From positions 1 through 58,407 of the forward strand of contig JBIRBM010000013.1 of NCBI GenBank assembly GCA_044326545.1: a stretch of DNA of 58,407 bases, written 5' to 3'. The notes under the pieces are model-generated. The model worked only from the letters and a program-made list of their open reading frames with translations. It did not search any database and was not told where the DNA came from. Of this stretch, positions 15,957 through 25,215 are shown in pieces (position 1 is the stretch's first letter; the number at the start of each line of letters is the position of its first letter). Both the position numbers and the translations under genes were made by a program. The stretch comes from JANWJE01 sp044326545 (GTDB lineage: Bacteria > Chlamydiota > Chlamydiia > Chlamydiales > Parachlamydiaceae).

Positions 15957-17045
15957 TCAGTCATCAAAAAACTCGAAGTGATTTCCGTTGAGGTGAGCGA
16001 GAGTGATCACAGGACCTGAGAGTTGTTGGTTAAATATTTGCTCATGCTGGTCTTGTTTTCCATACCTATAAAGGACACGGATTGGAATCTCATATTTGTT
16101 GCTTATGGCAATAATTTGAGGCAATCCGCAATAAAAACCGCTGTTTTTTGTTCTTTCGATGTACTCTTCTATATTCGATGGATCGGGTAAATTGTGTTCT
16201 AGCTGCTGAATTGAGGCTTCAATCAGTTGTATCTGATTTCTTGTTTCTTCAAGCAGTCTTTCATTTCTTGGCTCTCTCTCTTGCTGCTCCAGCATCTCTT
16301 CATATAAAAGAGAGAGAAGAGCGCGCTCATCGTTGATTTTGATTTCTTCTACATCACGGTGGCTCAAGATACCTTCCGTTAAGGCGTGCGATATATTTTG
16401 ATGGTCTTTGTTGGTTTTTAAATAATCAGCCGCTTGTGATCGGAGTGTGGCTCCGGGGTCGTTTAATCGCTCATAGGCTTGAGATAAGTCACCGATCAAA
16501 TCATTCTCATTCATCATCCAATGAAGAGTTTCTTGGACTGTCCTGTTATCTGCGTGTTTTTTCTTTAATCCAATGGCTAATGAATAAAATAGGCAGTTTC
16601 CATCATCGGGAACATTAATGAGTCCTAATGTAGCAGTTATTTTTTGTGTCGGATTAATTGAAATGACTTCCGTTTGCTCAGTTTGAGATCGCGCATTTTC
16701 TATTTGTAATGTTTCCGGTTGCGAGAGGATTATAGGTCTGATAATGTTTTTTTTCTTCAGGGTGTTTGGTGGTTGTGATGGGAAATGTCGATCATTTTCT
16801 CTTGGTTTACCTTGTCTGATAATGTTTGATGAACCGGAAGGGCACTTCTCCTTGTTAACAAAAAAATAAGAGGTTATTTGATTGATTTTTATCATTAACT
16901 TGACAAGAGGTTTGCCTAGTGATTTGAAAACATCAAATACCCACGTAACAGCTTTTCCAAGCCATTTTGATGAGAATAAAACAGTTTGAGGATCAGAGGA
17001 AGGCTGATGAGCTATCCTAGAGTCTGGAAGGGGTGGTATATTCAT
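15957..17045 (-). CDS. OTU-family cysteine protease, candidate deubiquitinase effector
   Basis: A 362-residue protein. The first ~130 residues include a hydrophobic stretch (about 40-60: VKLMIKINQITSYFFV) and a low-complexity linker. From about 140 it shows an OTU fold: the catalytic Asp/Cys box VPDDGNCLFYSLA, the central LPQIIAISNKYEIPIRVLYR (family pattern G...E..A....P..V), and the catalytic His in LNGNHFEFF near the C-terminus. OTU proteases cleave ubiquitin chains; bacteria lack ubiquitin, and OTU proteins of chlamydiae such as ChlaOTU are known secreted effectors. The family is clear; secretion and ubiquitin specificity are inferred. The SD is GAGG. It lies 31 bases after the 698-aa gene, in the same direction as the type III secretion genes upstream. 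Confidence 0.88.
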   Translation of the reverse strand: MNIPPLPDSRIAHQPSSDPQTVLFSSKWLGKAVTWVFDVFKSLGKPLVKLMIKINQITSYFFVNKEKCPSGSSNIIRQGKPRENDRHFPSQPPNTLKKKNIIRPIILSQPETLQIENARSQTEQTEVISINPTQKITATLGLINVPDDGNCLFYSLAIGLKKKHADNRTVQETLHWMMNENDLIGDLSQAYERLNDPGATLRSQAADYLKTNKDHQNISHALTEGILSHRDVEEIKINDERALLSLLYEEMLEQQEREPRNERLLEETRNQIQLIEASIQQLEHNLPDPSNIEEYIERTKNSGFYCGLPQIIAISNKYEIPIRVLYRYGKQDQHEQIFNQQLSGPVITLAHLNGNHFEFFDD

Positions 17046-17076
17046 CGTCTTTTCCTCTTTTCCTCAATGTTAAGGA

Positions 17077-19173
17077 TCAACTTGATGTTTCTTCCTTTGA
17101 TTCAGAGAGCTTAATGTCTTGACTCAGCACAGGTTCTGTAGGGGAGCTGACATCTAATAAAGGCCAATCACTAAAATTGCGATTAAACAACACTTCATGT
17201 TCTTCACCGGACTCTCCAATCTCTGTTTTAGAGATCATGACCCATTGATTGTTTGGTGCATCTGGGTCGTAAGATAGTTTTTTTCTGCTATAAGGAAATA
17301 TAAATTGTCTTTGTAAATCAATATCGTCTCCGTTTGCTTTGATGATATCTAAGATCAATTGTTCCGGAGTGACACGGCCGATTTCTTCCTCATTAAAAAT
17401 AGCAAAAATTCCAAGATCTTTAACTCCTTTTTGCAACTTCCCTAGACGCTCGAAGATATTATGATTTTTCTCTGTGCTGTATACAGCCAAAAGTGAAGTC
17501 GAATTTAATTCGAATACTCTCCATTTTCCGTAGACCAATTGTGTACTTAATCCATTAGCCTCTATAAGCGCTTGCATTTCATCTGATTTTGAATTTGCTA
17601 AGTGGATGCCTCCATTAGGCGCTACATATTTCCCTCTGGAGCATGCGAAATTTTCGTAAACTCCTGTATTATTAAATGAAGAGCAGTCTGAATGAAAGCC
17701 CATTTTTAAGAAGTCCAGCGCTTTTGTGCTGTCTTTTAATTCTTCTTCGCTTAGGATATTGCCAAGTTTATGGACATCTCTTAATTCTTCATGATCACCA
17801 TCTGTAATAATGGTAATGGGGCGGGTTATCACCTCATCGTGATCTCCTTCTACCTTTGCACCGCCAGCAGAAATTAAAACCCCATTTCCGCCATAATAGA
17901 TTTCAGCGGTCGCCTTGTCGCCATGACCTAGTCGTGCTAGATAAGGAATTGTTTTATCCATCATGCGATCCACAACCTCTTGTTTTGGGCGATAAGGTAA
18001 GGAAGCGGCAATTGGTGCGCGCTTGAATCGGCCTTTTGTCCCTAAGTCACTTGTAATTGGTGACTTGGAAGACGCTGTCCATACATCGAAATAGGTACTA
18101 TGGTGACAATCGGTGAGGGAAGTTTCTCTGGCTTTTTCCGTATTTCGACAAAAAGGAGGGAATCGTTTAAACTTGTAGCTGCTTAATGCGTAACGCTCAT
18201 TTAAATCATCAAGAAGTTCACACACCTTTGTCTTCATTTCTCCTGAAGAAAAAGCGTGTAGATTAAGAAGGGCATGTAGAGTAAATGCTACGTAGGGTCG
18301 CGAATTAAATTCATAACAACCCACTTTTTTTGTATAGTCAATAAAGGCGTTCACTCTTTTTTCAAGATTCTCTTTTATCTCCCTGTTCGTCCATGTTTTT
18401 CCGGCGTTTGTGGTTAAAACAATTTCATCAGGATCGCAATGGTGATTTCTATTTTTATATTCATAAATGAGGTAGAGAGAAGATAGAATCATCCATGTAT
18501 GATTTTCACTTTCTTCGATCATCCCCGCTGTGTTTGGGCATTTAATATCGTAAGATCCCTCATGAAGATCGAGAATCTGTTTTAGGGTGTTATCTATTAG
18601 CGCAGGGGCTGATTTTTTGTCTCCTGCTTGGTTATCATCAAAGTTCATTAATGCATCTAGCATGTATTGTTCAGTTTCCTGACTGAGTCTACCGGGTAAG
18701 TGATCGCTGAGATGTCCATATTGCAACAAAATTGTGGTAAGTGAGGTAAGGACAAAATCGTAACCACCGTTATAAGGCCAATAACCCGTTCCCAATATTG
18801 CGTTTCGCTCCATCTTTTGAATATTAAGATTAGCCTCTTCCCATTTTGCGGGATCATCGCTTTGCAGACAGTTTAAACTATAAGCCATTTGAAATTCATG
18901 GTCTAGATTCTTATTATTTTGCTGTTTTTTTCCCATTTTTTTTTGAAAAGCATCGTGAGTAGCGCTGCATACAGTGTGAGAAATATCGGGATTAATATTC
19001 ACTCTTGTTTCTGCAAGAGAAAAAGGGGTTCCTGGATCAAGGTGACGGCGTCCTATTTGACGTATAAACAGAGTCGTTGTTTTTTCACCGGAAGAGTCTG
19101 GAATGTCGTTTATCACATTCTGATCATTGTTTGAACGTTCCGATTCGAATAGTTTGTTTATAAAATTTACCAT
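17077..19173 (-). CDS. Large hypothetical protein, possible alpha/alpha-toroid fold, 698 aa
   Basis: Not firmly recognised. The frame opens with a GTG at 19182, but ATG at 19173, preceded by AGGTGG at 5 bases, is the better start. No signal peptide. The central region carries spaced aromatic/helical motifs (YWPYNGGYDFVL, NHTWMILSSLYLIYEY, CYEFNSRPYVAFTLHALLNL) that resemble the E-[YF]-N-S-x-x-Y pattern of alpha/alpha-toroid glycan lyases and hydrolases; this is a pattern impression only. The second half (about 400-660) looks beta-rich and could be a sandwich domain, also seen in such lyases. It is the first gene of a two-gene unit with the OTU protease and may be a co-secreted effector. Confidence 0.7.
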   Translation of the reverse strand: MVNFINKLFESERSNNDQNVINDIPDSSGEKTTTLFIRQIGRRHLDPGTPFSLAETRVNINPDISHTVCSATHDAFQKKMGKKQQNNKNLDHEFQMAYSLNCLQSDDPAKWEEANLNIQKMERNAILGTGYWPYNGGYDFVLTSLTTILLQYGHLSDHLPGRLSQETEQYMLDALMNFDDNQAGDKKSAPALIDNTLKQILDLHEGSYDIKCPNTAGMIEESENHTWMILSSLYLIYEYKNRNHHCDPDEIVLTTNAGKTWTNREIKENLEKRVNAFIDYTKKVGCYEFNSRPYVAFTLHALLNLHAFSSGEMKTKVCELLDDLNERYALSSYKFKRFPPFCRNTEKARETSLTDCHHSTYFDVWTASSKSPITSDLGTKGRFKRAPIAASLPYRPKQEVVDRMMDKTIPYLARLGHGDKATAEIYYGGNGVLISAGGAKVEGDHDEVITRPITIITDGDHEELRDVHKLGNILSEEELKDSTKALDFLKMGFHSDCSSFNNTGVYENFACSRGKYVAPNGGIHLANSKSDEMQALIEANGLSTQLVYGKWRVFELNSTSLLAVYSTEKNHNIFERLGKLQKGVKDLGIFAIFNEEEIGRVTPEQLILDIIKANGDDIDLQRQFIFPYSRKKLSYDPDAPNNQWVMISKTEIGESGEEHEVLFNRNFSDWPLLDVSSPTEPVLSQDIKLSESKEETSS

Positions 19174-19320
19174 AAATACCACCTAATATTAAAGATTAAT
19201 TTTAAAGGGCTCGTTGATTAGTAATAGATCAATTTTTTCTTAATTCTGACATGAATTTATTTATTTTTTATAAAGCTTGATTTTTTTATCATTTTTTTCA
19301 GCGATTAGGAGTGTTTTTAA

Positions 19321-19412
19321 CTGACCTTACGTACCGGCAGCGTGATTTGGGCTGAGCCAAAGCGTAGGAGGTTAAAGCTTTCGCTTCAGTCCAAATCGCG
19401 CTCCTGCTTGGT
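19321..19412. repeat. Complete family A palindrome (copy 8)
   Basis: One of the clearest copies. The left arm (TGACCTTACGTACCGGCAGC, then GTGATTTGGGCTGAGCC) faces the right arm (AAAGCTTTCGCTTCAGTCCA, then AATCGCGCTCCTGCTTGGTT). It sits in the 331-base gap between scc1 and the 698-aa gene. Confidence 0.85.
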
Positions 19413-19470
19413 TAAAAGGGGCGGCAAATAAAATTCTTGGTGCGTCACGTGATTTGATAGGGGGGGAGCA

Positions 19471-19509
19471 AACAAATCATCGGATCAAAGATTCTGAAGA
19501 GGCTCTAAG
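19471..19509 (-). repeat. Family B repeat (copy 2), overlapping the scc1 stop
   Basis: Reverse orientation: AACAAATCATCGGATCAAAG then ATTCTGAAGAGGCTCTAAG. The TTAG that starts family B on the minus strand supplies the scc1 stop codon TAG at 19505-19507. Confidence 0.75.
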
Positions 19510-19963
19510 AGATAAGACCAAAAATTCCGGCTGGTTTTTTAGTCGAAATAGAAGAATGGATTGTCGGAATCTCTCCTTTTGCGATCGCTTCTTTCCATAA
19601 TTTTACTTTGTCTATAAACGGAGGGAGTAAAATCGAGATTTCACTACTATTTAAATTAAAGGGAGTTAATTTCATAAATAAAATCAATTGATTTGATTTA
19701 TGGCTAAATCCAAAGATCCCGGTAGAGGGGAGGGTGACCTCATTTGATTTTAGAGCTTGTTGAATTAAAACTTCTCGATAGCGGCCCATATGAACAGCTC
19801 CTAATCTGCTTCCAATCAGAATGCATCCATCACGATCCATTTCAATTTGGATGTTGATGTCATTTCCTAAATGAATAAGGCAGGAATTGTTATTATCTGG
19901 CTCTAGAGAGCAATCAAAGAAAGATTCAAATTCCTTGAGAAGAGCTCCAAATTGTGTACTTAC
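19505..19963 (-). CDS. Type III secretion chaperone, Scc1/SycE-like (CesT family)
   Basis: Class I chaperone expected to bind the CopN plug protein, as Scc1 does in Chlamydia. The 152 residues (from MVSTQFGALLKEFESFF) have the CesT-family layout: an N-terminal amphipathic helix, a strand-rich middle (IHLGNDINIQIEMDRDGCIL) and a C-terminal helix (FIDKVKLWKEAIAKG). The frame is open upstream to 20011, but ATG at 19963 has an AGGAG at the right distance, and that SD overlaps the stop of the preceding gene. Its place after copN/tyeA matches cdsU-cdsV-copN-scc1 of Chlamydia. The assignment rests on fold pattern and position rather than strong identity. Confidence 0.8.
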   Translation of the reverse strand, partial: VSTQFGALLKEFESFFDCSLEPDNNNSCLIHLGNDINIQIEMDRDGCILIGSRLGAVHMGRYREVLIQQALKSNEVTLPSTGIFGFSHKSNQLILFMKLTPFNLNSSEISILLPPFIDKVKLWKEAIAKGEIPTIHSSISTKKPAGIFGLIS

Positions 19964-19976
19964 CATCTTAATTCTC

Positions 19977-20336
19977 CTAAGATATTGATTCATCATCCTC
20001 ATCATTGCCATCTAACGCTTCTTTCTCCTCAAGTTCTTCCACCTCATCTTCCAGGTCTTCGAGAGCTTCAATAATCGCCATATATACATCATCTCGATGC
20101 TGAAGAGAACGATAAAGTTGTGTAGGAGAGACCTCTTTAACCATGTCTCGCATCGTATTTAATACGGCAATTTTAATGTGTGTGCTCTCAAGGGGATTTG
20201 CTGTTAAAGGGTTTATAATTTGCTCAACAAGTTGTTTGAGTTTTTCGGCGGCAGGGTAGCGCTCTTCGGCTATATCAAAAAAAAGTTTAGCTAAAATTTC
20301 AAAGTTAAGATGAGAGCGAAATGTTTTGCGATCCAT
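19977..20336 (-). CDS. TyeA-like protein (split-off C-terminal domain of CopN)
   Basis: A 119-residue protein that resembles the C-terminal, TyeA-like part of Chlamydia CopN: both share an opening like L.K.F....E..[FY]P, a middle like [EI].VLN and a segment S.P......L..R...... ending in a helix with AIIEALEDLEDEVEEL here. An acidic tail (DGNDEDDES) follows. TyeA binds YopN and helps plug the secretion channel before host contact. In Chlamydia this domain is fused to CopN; here it is a separate frame 163 bases downstream of the CopN body. Only a weak SD precedes the ATG, so expression by coupling or a hidden continuation should be considered. Confidence 0.75.
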   Translation of the reverse strand: MDRKTFRSHLNFEILAKLFFDIAEERYPAAEKLKQLVEQIINPLTANPLESTHIKIAVLNTMRDMVKEVSPTQLYRSLQHRDDVYMAIIEALEDLEDEVEELEEKEALDGNDEDDESIS

Positions 20337-20419
20337 ATTCTTATGTCCAGATGTTGTGAGCTCGCTTTATCGACTCTAAAAGCCTGTCCTAAAACTGAAT
20401 GTATTTGGTTTTATTTATG

Positions 20420-20486
20420 CACTGCTTGCTCAGTGATATTCACTTCATATGACTGAAGAAACAACTCAAAACGCAACATTTCAACG
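20420..20486. repeat. Family C repeat (copy 2), between copN and tyeA parts
   Basis: CTGCTTGCTCAGTGATATTC at the left and CAACTCAAAACGCAACATTT at the right match the two ends of the 42466 copy (CTGCTTGCGATGTTTGATTC and CAGCTCAAAACGTAATATTT). It lies in the gap that divides the YopN-like and TyeA-like genes. Confidence 0.6.
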
Positions 20487-20502
20487 CTCCGTCGTGTCAA
20501 TC

Positions 20503-21477
20503 TCATGAGAGGACATGATTTAAATTTAAATAACTTTCCATGGTTGGAATGTGGGCCTTTGTTTGCCTAAAAATCCAAATAAGGCTCTGCATTTTTAATA
20601 CAGTTTTTCTTAATTGTGCAAGCTCTGGTCCTTCAAGATCTGCTCGTTTTAAATTTCCCCCTAAGTAACTGTTCAGTCCTTTCATTTCAAGCATCATCAA
20701 TCTATATCCTATCACCTGATAATGCTTTCTTAATTCTTGTAAATCGGGGGGATTATGAACAATGTCTCGATAGCGGTCGAGGGTTTCCTCGAGACCTTGC
20801 TTTGTTGTTTCAATCACAGCATCGACAGCTCCAATAATTTTTTCTGCAACTTGGATTTTATCTGCGTGTGCTGAAAAATGCTTGAGCTTAGCCGATTCCA
20901 TGTTCTTGAGGATTTTGAATAATCTCTCTTTGACTCGTTCATCTGACGCTTTCGTCATTTGAAGACGGAGAACTTCAACTAAAAATTCAAACGCCTTATC
21001 AATGATTGCCGGATCCGGAGGGCGTCCATCGATCATCAATCGATGACGTATGTACCCGATTAATTCGTCAAGAGATGACTCTTCATTAATTCCAACTCCC
21101 AAACTTTCAACAAGTTCACTTAATAGTCGGCGATCTAAATGATATTCTCGATTCCCTTGTCGCTGAGAAAATCCGTCAGCTAAGCTATCAGCATCTTCTT
21201 TACGAACAAGAACTGATTCTTGTGCTTGCTTAGCCTTTTCTGTTTTCAGTTCTTTTTTCTTTTCGAGTTTTTTAGTGCGGATTTGAATCCCCATGGCTGA
21301 GTTGTCAAGGGTTTCATCGAGAAGCTTTTCTAACGTAACATCGGCTTGTGTTGCTTTAGCAGTCTCTTCAATAAATTGGCTAGCGCTTTGTGTCGCTTCT
21401 ATGGAGTTGGCAAAATTAAGGTGGCGAGCAACACTTGCTTTGCTCATCTGGCTCCAGTTGGCGTCGTCGCTCATCAT
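20503..21477 (-). CDS. sctW: Type III secretion gatekeeper CopN/SctW (YopN-like part)
   Basis: Plug protein that controls substrate release; in Chlamydia CopN is itself secreted and has host targets. The 324 residues show an unstructured N-terminus (about 1-75), a highly charged linker (KKLEKKKELKTEKAKQAQES) and a helical body from about 110 (LLSELVESLG, SSLDELIGYIRHRL) to 320. It stops at NLNHVLS, about 100 residues before Chlamydia CopN would end; the missing TyeA-like portion is the next gene. A strong SD (AGGAGG) precedes the tandem ATG codons at 21477/21474. Position after sctV matches the chlamydial operon. Confidence 0.85.
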   Translation of the reverse strand: MMSDDANWSQMSKASVARHLNFANSIEATQSASQFIEETAKATQADVTLEKLLDETLDNSAMGIQIRTKKLEKKKELKTEKAKQAQESVLVRKEDADSLADGFSQRQGNREYHLDRRLLSELVESLGVGINEESSLDELIGYIRHRLMIDGRPPDPAIIDKAFEFLVEVLRLQMTKASDERVKERLFKILKNMESAKLKHFSAHADKIQVAEKIIGAVDAVIETTKQGLEETLDRYRDIVHNPPDLQELRKHYQVIGYRLMMLEMKGLNSYLGGNLKRADLEGPELAQLRKTVLKMQSLIWIFRQTKAHIPTMESYLNLNHVLS

Positions 21478-21492
21478 GACCTCCTAAAAAGT

Positions 21493-23670
21493 TCAAGAAA
21501 TTTGAATCCGCCCTAATGGTTGGATACGGATTTCTGGTACAATTTCCTGGTAGGAGACAACTGAGATATCAGTAAATTCCATTTCAACCAGTTTGCGTAC
21601 AAATCGTCTCACATCAATGGCTGTTAATATCACAGGAGGTTGGCCTCCCGGGGGAGGGGTTGAAACAGTCGTTCTAATCGCTTGTAAAATCAACTGAACT
21701 GAATCTGGATCTAAAGCAAGATAAGAGCCGGCAGACGTTTGCTTAATGGCTCCTCTTACCATATCCTCAATTTCTGGATCCAATATATAAACAGAAAGAA
21801 CAGATTGCCCTTGTGAATATTTGTAGCTAATAAAACGCTTCAAGGAGGAACGGACATATTCTGTTAATAATACAGTATCTTTCTCTGTTTGAGCCCATTC
21901 ACCTAACGCTTCTAAAATGGTTCTGAGATCTTTGATTGAGACCTGTTCTTGAATCAAGCGTTTGAATATATCGGTCATTTTTTGTAGAGGAATCAAGCGG
22001 GTAACCTCTTTAATCAGATCAGGAAATGATTTTTCTACAAACTCCATCATCGACTTAACTTCTTGGATTCCAACGAATTCATTCGCGTAATGACGGAAGA
22101 AATAGGAAAGATGTAAAATCATGACTTCAAGAGAGTTCCAATACTTGATGCCTGCTTTATCAAGAATTTCTTTATATTTAATATCAACCCAAAGGGAGGG
22201 AAGACCGAGTGAGTTTTTATAAGAGAAAAAAGGGAGGTTATAACGTTTTAAATTATCTTCCGATTCATTGGTCAGAAGATGCCCTTCAATCACTTTCCCT
22301 CGGATGATCGGCACTTCATTTAAGTGGATAGAGTATTCATCTTTTTCCAGAATAGGGGAATCTGTCCTAACATGAACGCCAGGAAAGCGCACTCCTAAAT
22401 CTGCATAAAGAGCTTGGCGCATTTTTGGAACCATTTGCTCAACAAAGCTCGATCCTGCTTTAATTGATTTTTGAATTTCAACAGTTAACCCCTTGCCTAC
22501 TTCGAGGACGACGGGTAGAGTAAGAGCGTAGCTGTCAACGCCGCCTCCGGCGATCACTTTATGTCCTCTAACAGAGGTCTCAACACCTCGGCCCCCTTCA
22601 CCTCCTGCAGACTGAAGGGCTCCACCTCCCATCCCTGCCTCTAAAGCGGCAGCTTCTTTTTGATCTCTGCTCCAAAGGGCGTATCCAATCAATCCCAAGG
22701 CTGAGGAAAGAATTAAGAAAGGGGGGGCCGGAAACCCAGGAACTAAACCCATCCCCATTAAGAAGGCAGCAGCAACCATTAAAGCCTTTGGCTGCTTTAA
22801 AATTTGTCCTGAGATTTCACTTCCTAAATTTTCAGACCGCTCGCTTGAGACACGCGTTGTCACAATCCCGGCTGTTATTGAGATCAAAAGAGCGGGGATT
22901 TGAGAGATCAATCCATCTCCAATCGAGAGAAGGGCATATGTTTTGGCTGCATCCATGACCTCCATTCCATTGAGAGTCGATCCGATAATTAATCCGCCAA
23001 TAATGTTGATTAATACAATGATAATCCCCGCGATGGCATCTCCTTTAACGAATTTCATCGCACCGTCCATCGCCCCATACAATTGACTCTCTTTTTGAAT
23101 GGCAAGCCGCTTTTCTCGAGCTTGATTAGAGTCTAAAATCCCGGCTCGCATATCGGCATCAATACTCATCTGTTTGCCGGGCATCGCATCGAGGGTAAAA
23201 CGAGCTGCAACCTCAGCCACTCGTTCGGCACCTTTTGTAATGACCAAAAATTGAACTAAGGTGATGATTAAGAAGATAACGCCCCCAACAACGAAGTTGC
23301 CTCCGACAACGAAATTACCGAATTGGAAGATAATTTGTCCCGCATCTGCATGTAAAAGAATTTGCCTTGTAGAGGCAATGTTTAAGCCGAGTCGGTAGAG
23401 GGTTGTAATTAAGAGAAGGGATGGAAAGATAGAGAGATGAACCGCACTGGGAATGTAGAGGGCAACCATTAATAACGCAATTGAGATGGTTAAGTTAAGG
23501 GCAATCAAATAGTCAATAATATGTGGGTTAATCGGCAAAATGATCATGGTCAATATCCCGATGATCATAACGGCAAGAGCTACGTCACTGGATCGCGAAA
23601 TATTTCGTAAAGAAGCATCTCCTCCCAATCTGGCTGTGATTCCATCGAGTATTCTACGAATAAGATTCAT
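21493..23670 (-). CDS. sctV: Type III secretion export gate protein SctV (LcrD/FlhA family)
   Basis: Inner-membrane export gate component whose cytosolic ring selects substrates and chaperones. The 725-residue length is typical. The N-terminal half carries about eight membrane segments (for example VALAVMIIGILTMIILP and IAGIIIVLINIIGGLIIGS), with the conserved loop RVAEVAARFTLDAMPGKQMS ADMRAGI-type FHIPEP-equivalent region; the C-terminal cytosolic domain starts near 370. SD GGAG lies 9 bases before the ATG. It follows sctU by 39 bases and precedes copN by 15, clearly one operon. Confidence 0.95.
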   Translation of the reverse strand: MNLIRRILDGITARLGGDASLRNISRSSDVALAVMIIGILTMIILPINPHIIDYLIALNLTISIALLMVALYIPSAVHLSIFPSLLLITTLYRLGLNIASTRQILLHADAGQIIFQFGNFVVGGNFVVGGVIFLIITLVQFLVITKGAERVAEVAARFTLDAMPGKQMSIDADMRAGILDSNQAREKRLAIQKESQLYGAMDGAMKFVKGDAIAGIIIVLINIIGGLIIGSTLNGMEVMDAAKTYALLSIGDGLISQIPALLISITAGIVTTRVSSERSENLGSEISGQILKQPKALMVAAAFLMGMGLVPGFPAPPFLILSSALGLIGYALWSRDQKEAAALEAGMGGGALQSAGGEGGRGVETSVRGHKVIAGGGVDSYALTLPVVLEVGKGLTVEIQKSIKAGSSFVEQMVPKMRQALYADLGVRFPGVHVRTDSPILEKDEYSIHLNEVPIIRGKVIEGHLLTNESEDNLKRYNLPFFSYKNSLGLPSLWVDIKYKEILDKAGIKYWNSLEVMILHLSYFFRHYANEFVGIQEVKSMMEFVEKSFPDLIKEVTRLIPLQKMTDIFKRLIQEQVSIKDLRTILEALGEWAQTEKDTVLLTEYVRSSLKRFISYKYSQGQSVLSVYILDPEIEDMVRGAIKQTSAGSYLALDPDSVQLILQAIRTTVSTPPPGGQPPVILTAIDVRRFVRKLVEMEFTDISVVSYQEIVPEIRIQPLGRIQIS

Positions 23671-23709
23671 GTAAAGATCTCCACACTACAGGTCAAATAT
23701 TTGATATTA

Positions 23710-24780
23710 TTACTCTAGAGGTTCTGGCATTTCAGTTCCATCATTTAACGATGCAACCCATCGGAGGATTTCAGCTAATGCTTCATACGTTTCTTCAGGA
23801 ACATATTCAAAAATATCTCCTTCATCCCATAATTTATGAGCTAATGTGATGTTTCTTAAAACGGGGATATTATACTGAGCCGCGACTTTTATAATTCGCT
23901 CTGCTAAAATATCTTGACCCATAGCCAGGATGTAGGGGGCTGCATCAACCTCTTTGTCATAACCGATTGCAATTGCAAGGTGAGTCGGATTTGTCACGAT
24001 AGCTTGAGCTTTTCTTACCCCTCCGGTAGGGCCATCTTGATAGGCGATTTCTTGTGCAATTTGCCTTCTTTTTCCTTTAATCTGAGGATCGCCTTCACTG
24101 TTTTTATATTCTTGTTTGATTTCAAACTTTTCCATCATCATCTCCTTGGCAAATGTGTGTTTTTGATAGATGAAGTCTGCGACAGCGACAACAATGAAAA
24201 AAATGCCCACTTTGACAAGCACTTCGATCAAAAAGGCATTAAAAACAGTGAGTGCAACAGAGATTGGAACGGAGACGGTCTGAATTAAAACAGGAATACT
24301 TTTATACATCACAAGATAAATCAAATAAGAGGCAACTGCGATTTTAACCAGTGATTTTATCAGTTCAACTAATGTTTTAAGTTTGAATTTAGCTTTTAAG
24401 TTTTCGACAGGATTAAATTTTTTAATGTCAAATTTAAATACTTCCGGGGCAAAAACAGGCCCTACTGCAAGGAATGTGACAGTCACTCCAATTAATGAGA
24501 CTAATCCGAGTGTTGGGATGCTTGCTAAAAAAATGACCTCATTTGCTTTATAAAATAAGGAAAGGATTGTGACGCCCAAATCAGGGGAATTGACCGCTCG
24601 AAAGGTGCCGATAAGGAAGTCAGCCATTTGGTGATAAAGGATTCCAGATAAGGCTAAAACAATGGAAACAGAGGCTATAAAGGTGAAAGCAGCTGGTAAA
24701 TCTTGGGATTTTGCCACCTGACCTTTTTTCTTCGCATCTTTTAGTTTTTTCGGGGTGGCTTTTTCGGTCTTTTCGCCCAT
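23710..24780 (-). CDS. sctU: Type III secretion export switch protein SctU (YscU/FlhB family)
   Basis: Inner-membrane protein that self-cleaves to switch substrate class. The 356 residues begin with the family signature GEKTEKATPKKLKDAKKKGQ, have four membrane segments between about 30 and 215, and carry the autocleavage motif NPTH (in AIVTNPTHLAIAIGY, near residue 265), followed by the cytosolic domain (AAQYNIPVLRNITLAHKLW). SD GGAGG lies 4 bases before the ATG. First gene of the operon sctU-sctV-copN-tyeA-scc1, divergent from ychF, the same arrangement as in Chlamydia. Confidence 0.96.
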   Translation of the reverse strand: MGEKTEKATPKKLKDAKKKGQVAKSQDLPAAFTFIASVSIVLALSGILYHQMADFLIGTFRAVNSPDLGVTILSLFYKANEVIFLASIPTLGLVSLIGVTVTFLAVGPVFAPEVFKFDIKKFNPVENLKAKFKLKTLVELIKSLVKIAVASYLIYLVMYKSIPVLIQTVSVPISVALTVFNAFLIEVLVKVGIFFIVVAVADFIYQKHTFAKEMMMEKFEIKQEYKNSEGDPQIKGKRRQIAQEIAYQDGPTGGVRKAQAIVTNPTHLAIAIGYDKEVDAAPYILAMGQDILAERIIKVAAQYNIPVLRNITLAHKLWDEGDIFEYVPEETYEALAEILRWVASLNDGTEMPEPLE

Positions 24781-25215
24781 ATATCCTCCGTTAACAGCTG
24801 CACAGATGCAAATGTTAGAAATATTGACTTGCCTACCATTTTTGTTCTTTGAGAGAGTGTTTAGAAAGCATCGCTGTTTCTATTACACTATAAAGATTAA
24901 ATTTTCGGGTTAGGCTTGCATGAAAGTTGCCTTTATTTGACCATCGTCTTGGTAATATTATAACGCTTAGGAGTCTCACTGTCAAATTAATTAAGGGTGA
25001 CCTCTAGACGGCTGCAGCGATTAAATGCTAGCCTGCAATCGTCGAAAAGGGGAGAGAAAAGTTGTTAGAACTATGCCTGAATCTCCCATTTCTGCTACAC
25101 TGTTTTTTTTATCAGACACCTTTTTCTTAACACTCTGTTTTCAAATTCAAGTATGTGCAAACAGTCTTTTAGGTTCTAAAAAATTCAAAATCGAAAATGA
25201 AGGAATAGTCACTTT
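24781..25215. other. Divergent promoter region of sctU and ychF
   Basis: A 435-base gap between divergent starts. No gene supported (an open frame from 25025 overlaps ychF out of frame). It should hold the promoters for the secretion operon and for ychF; the one clear sigma-70-type candidate is listed at 24937. No family A or B copy is seen, unusual for a gap this long in this window. Confidence 0.5.
24937..24964 (+). promoter_or_regulatory. Candidate sigma-66/70 promoter toward ychF
   Basis: TTGACC and TATAAC are separated by 16 bases, close to consensus. It lies about 250 bases upstream of the ychF start, so it would give a long leader. Confidence 0.35.
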
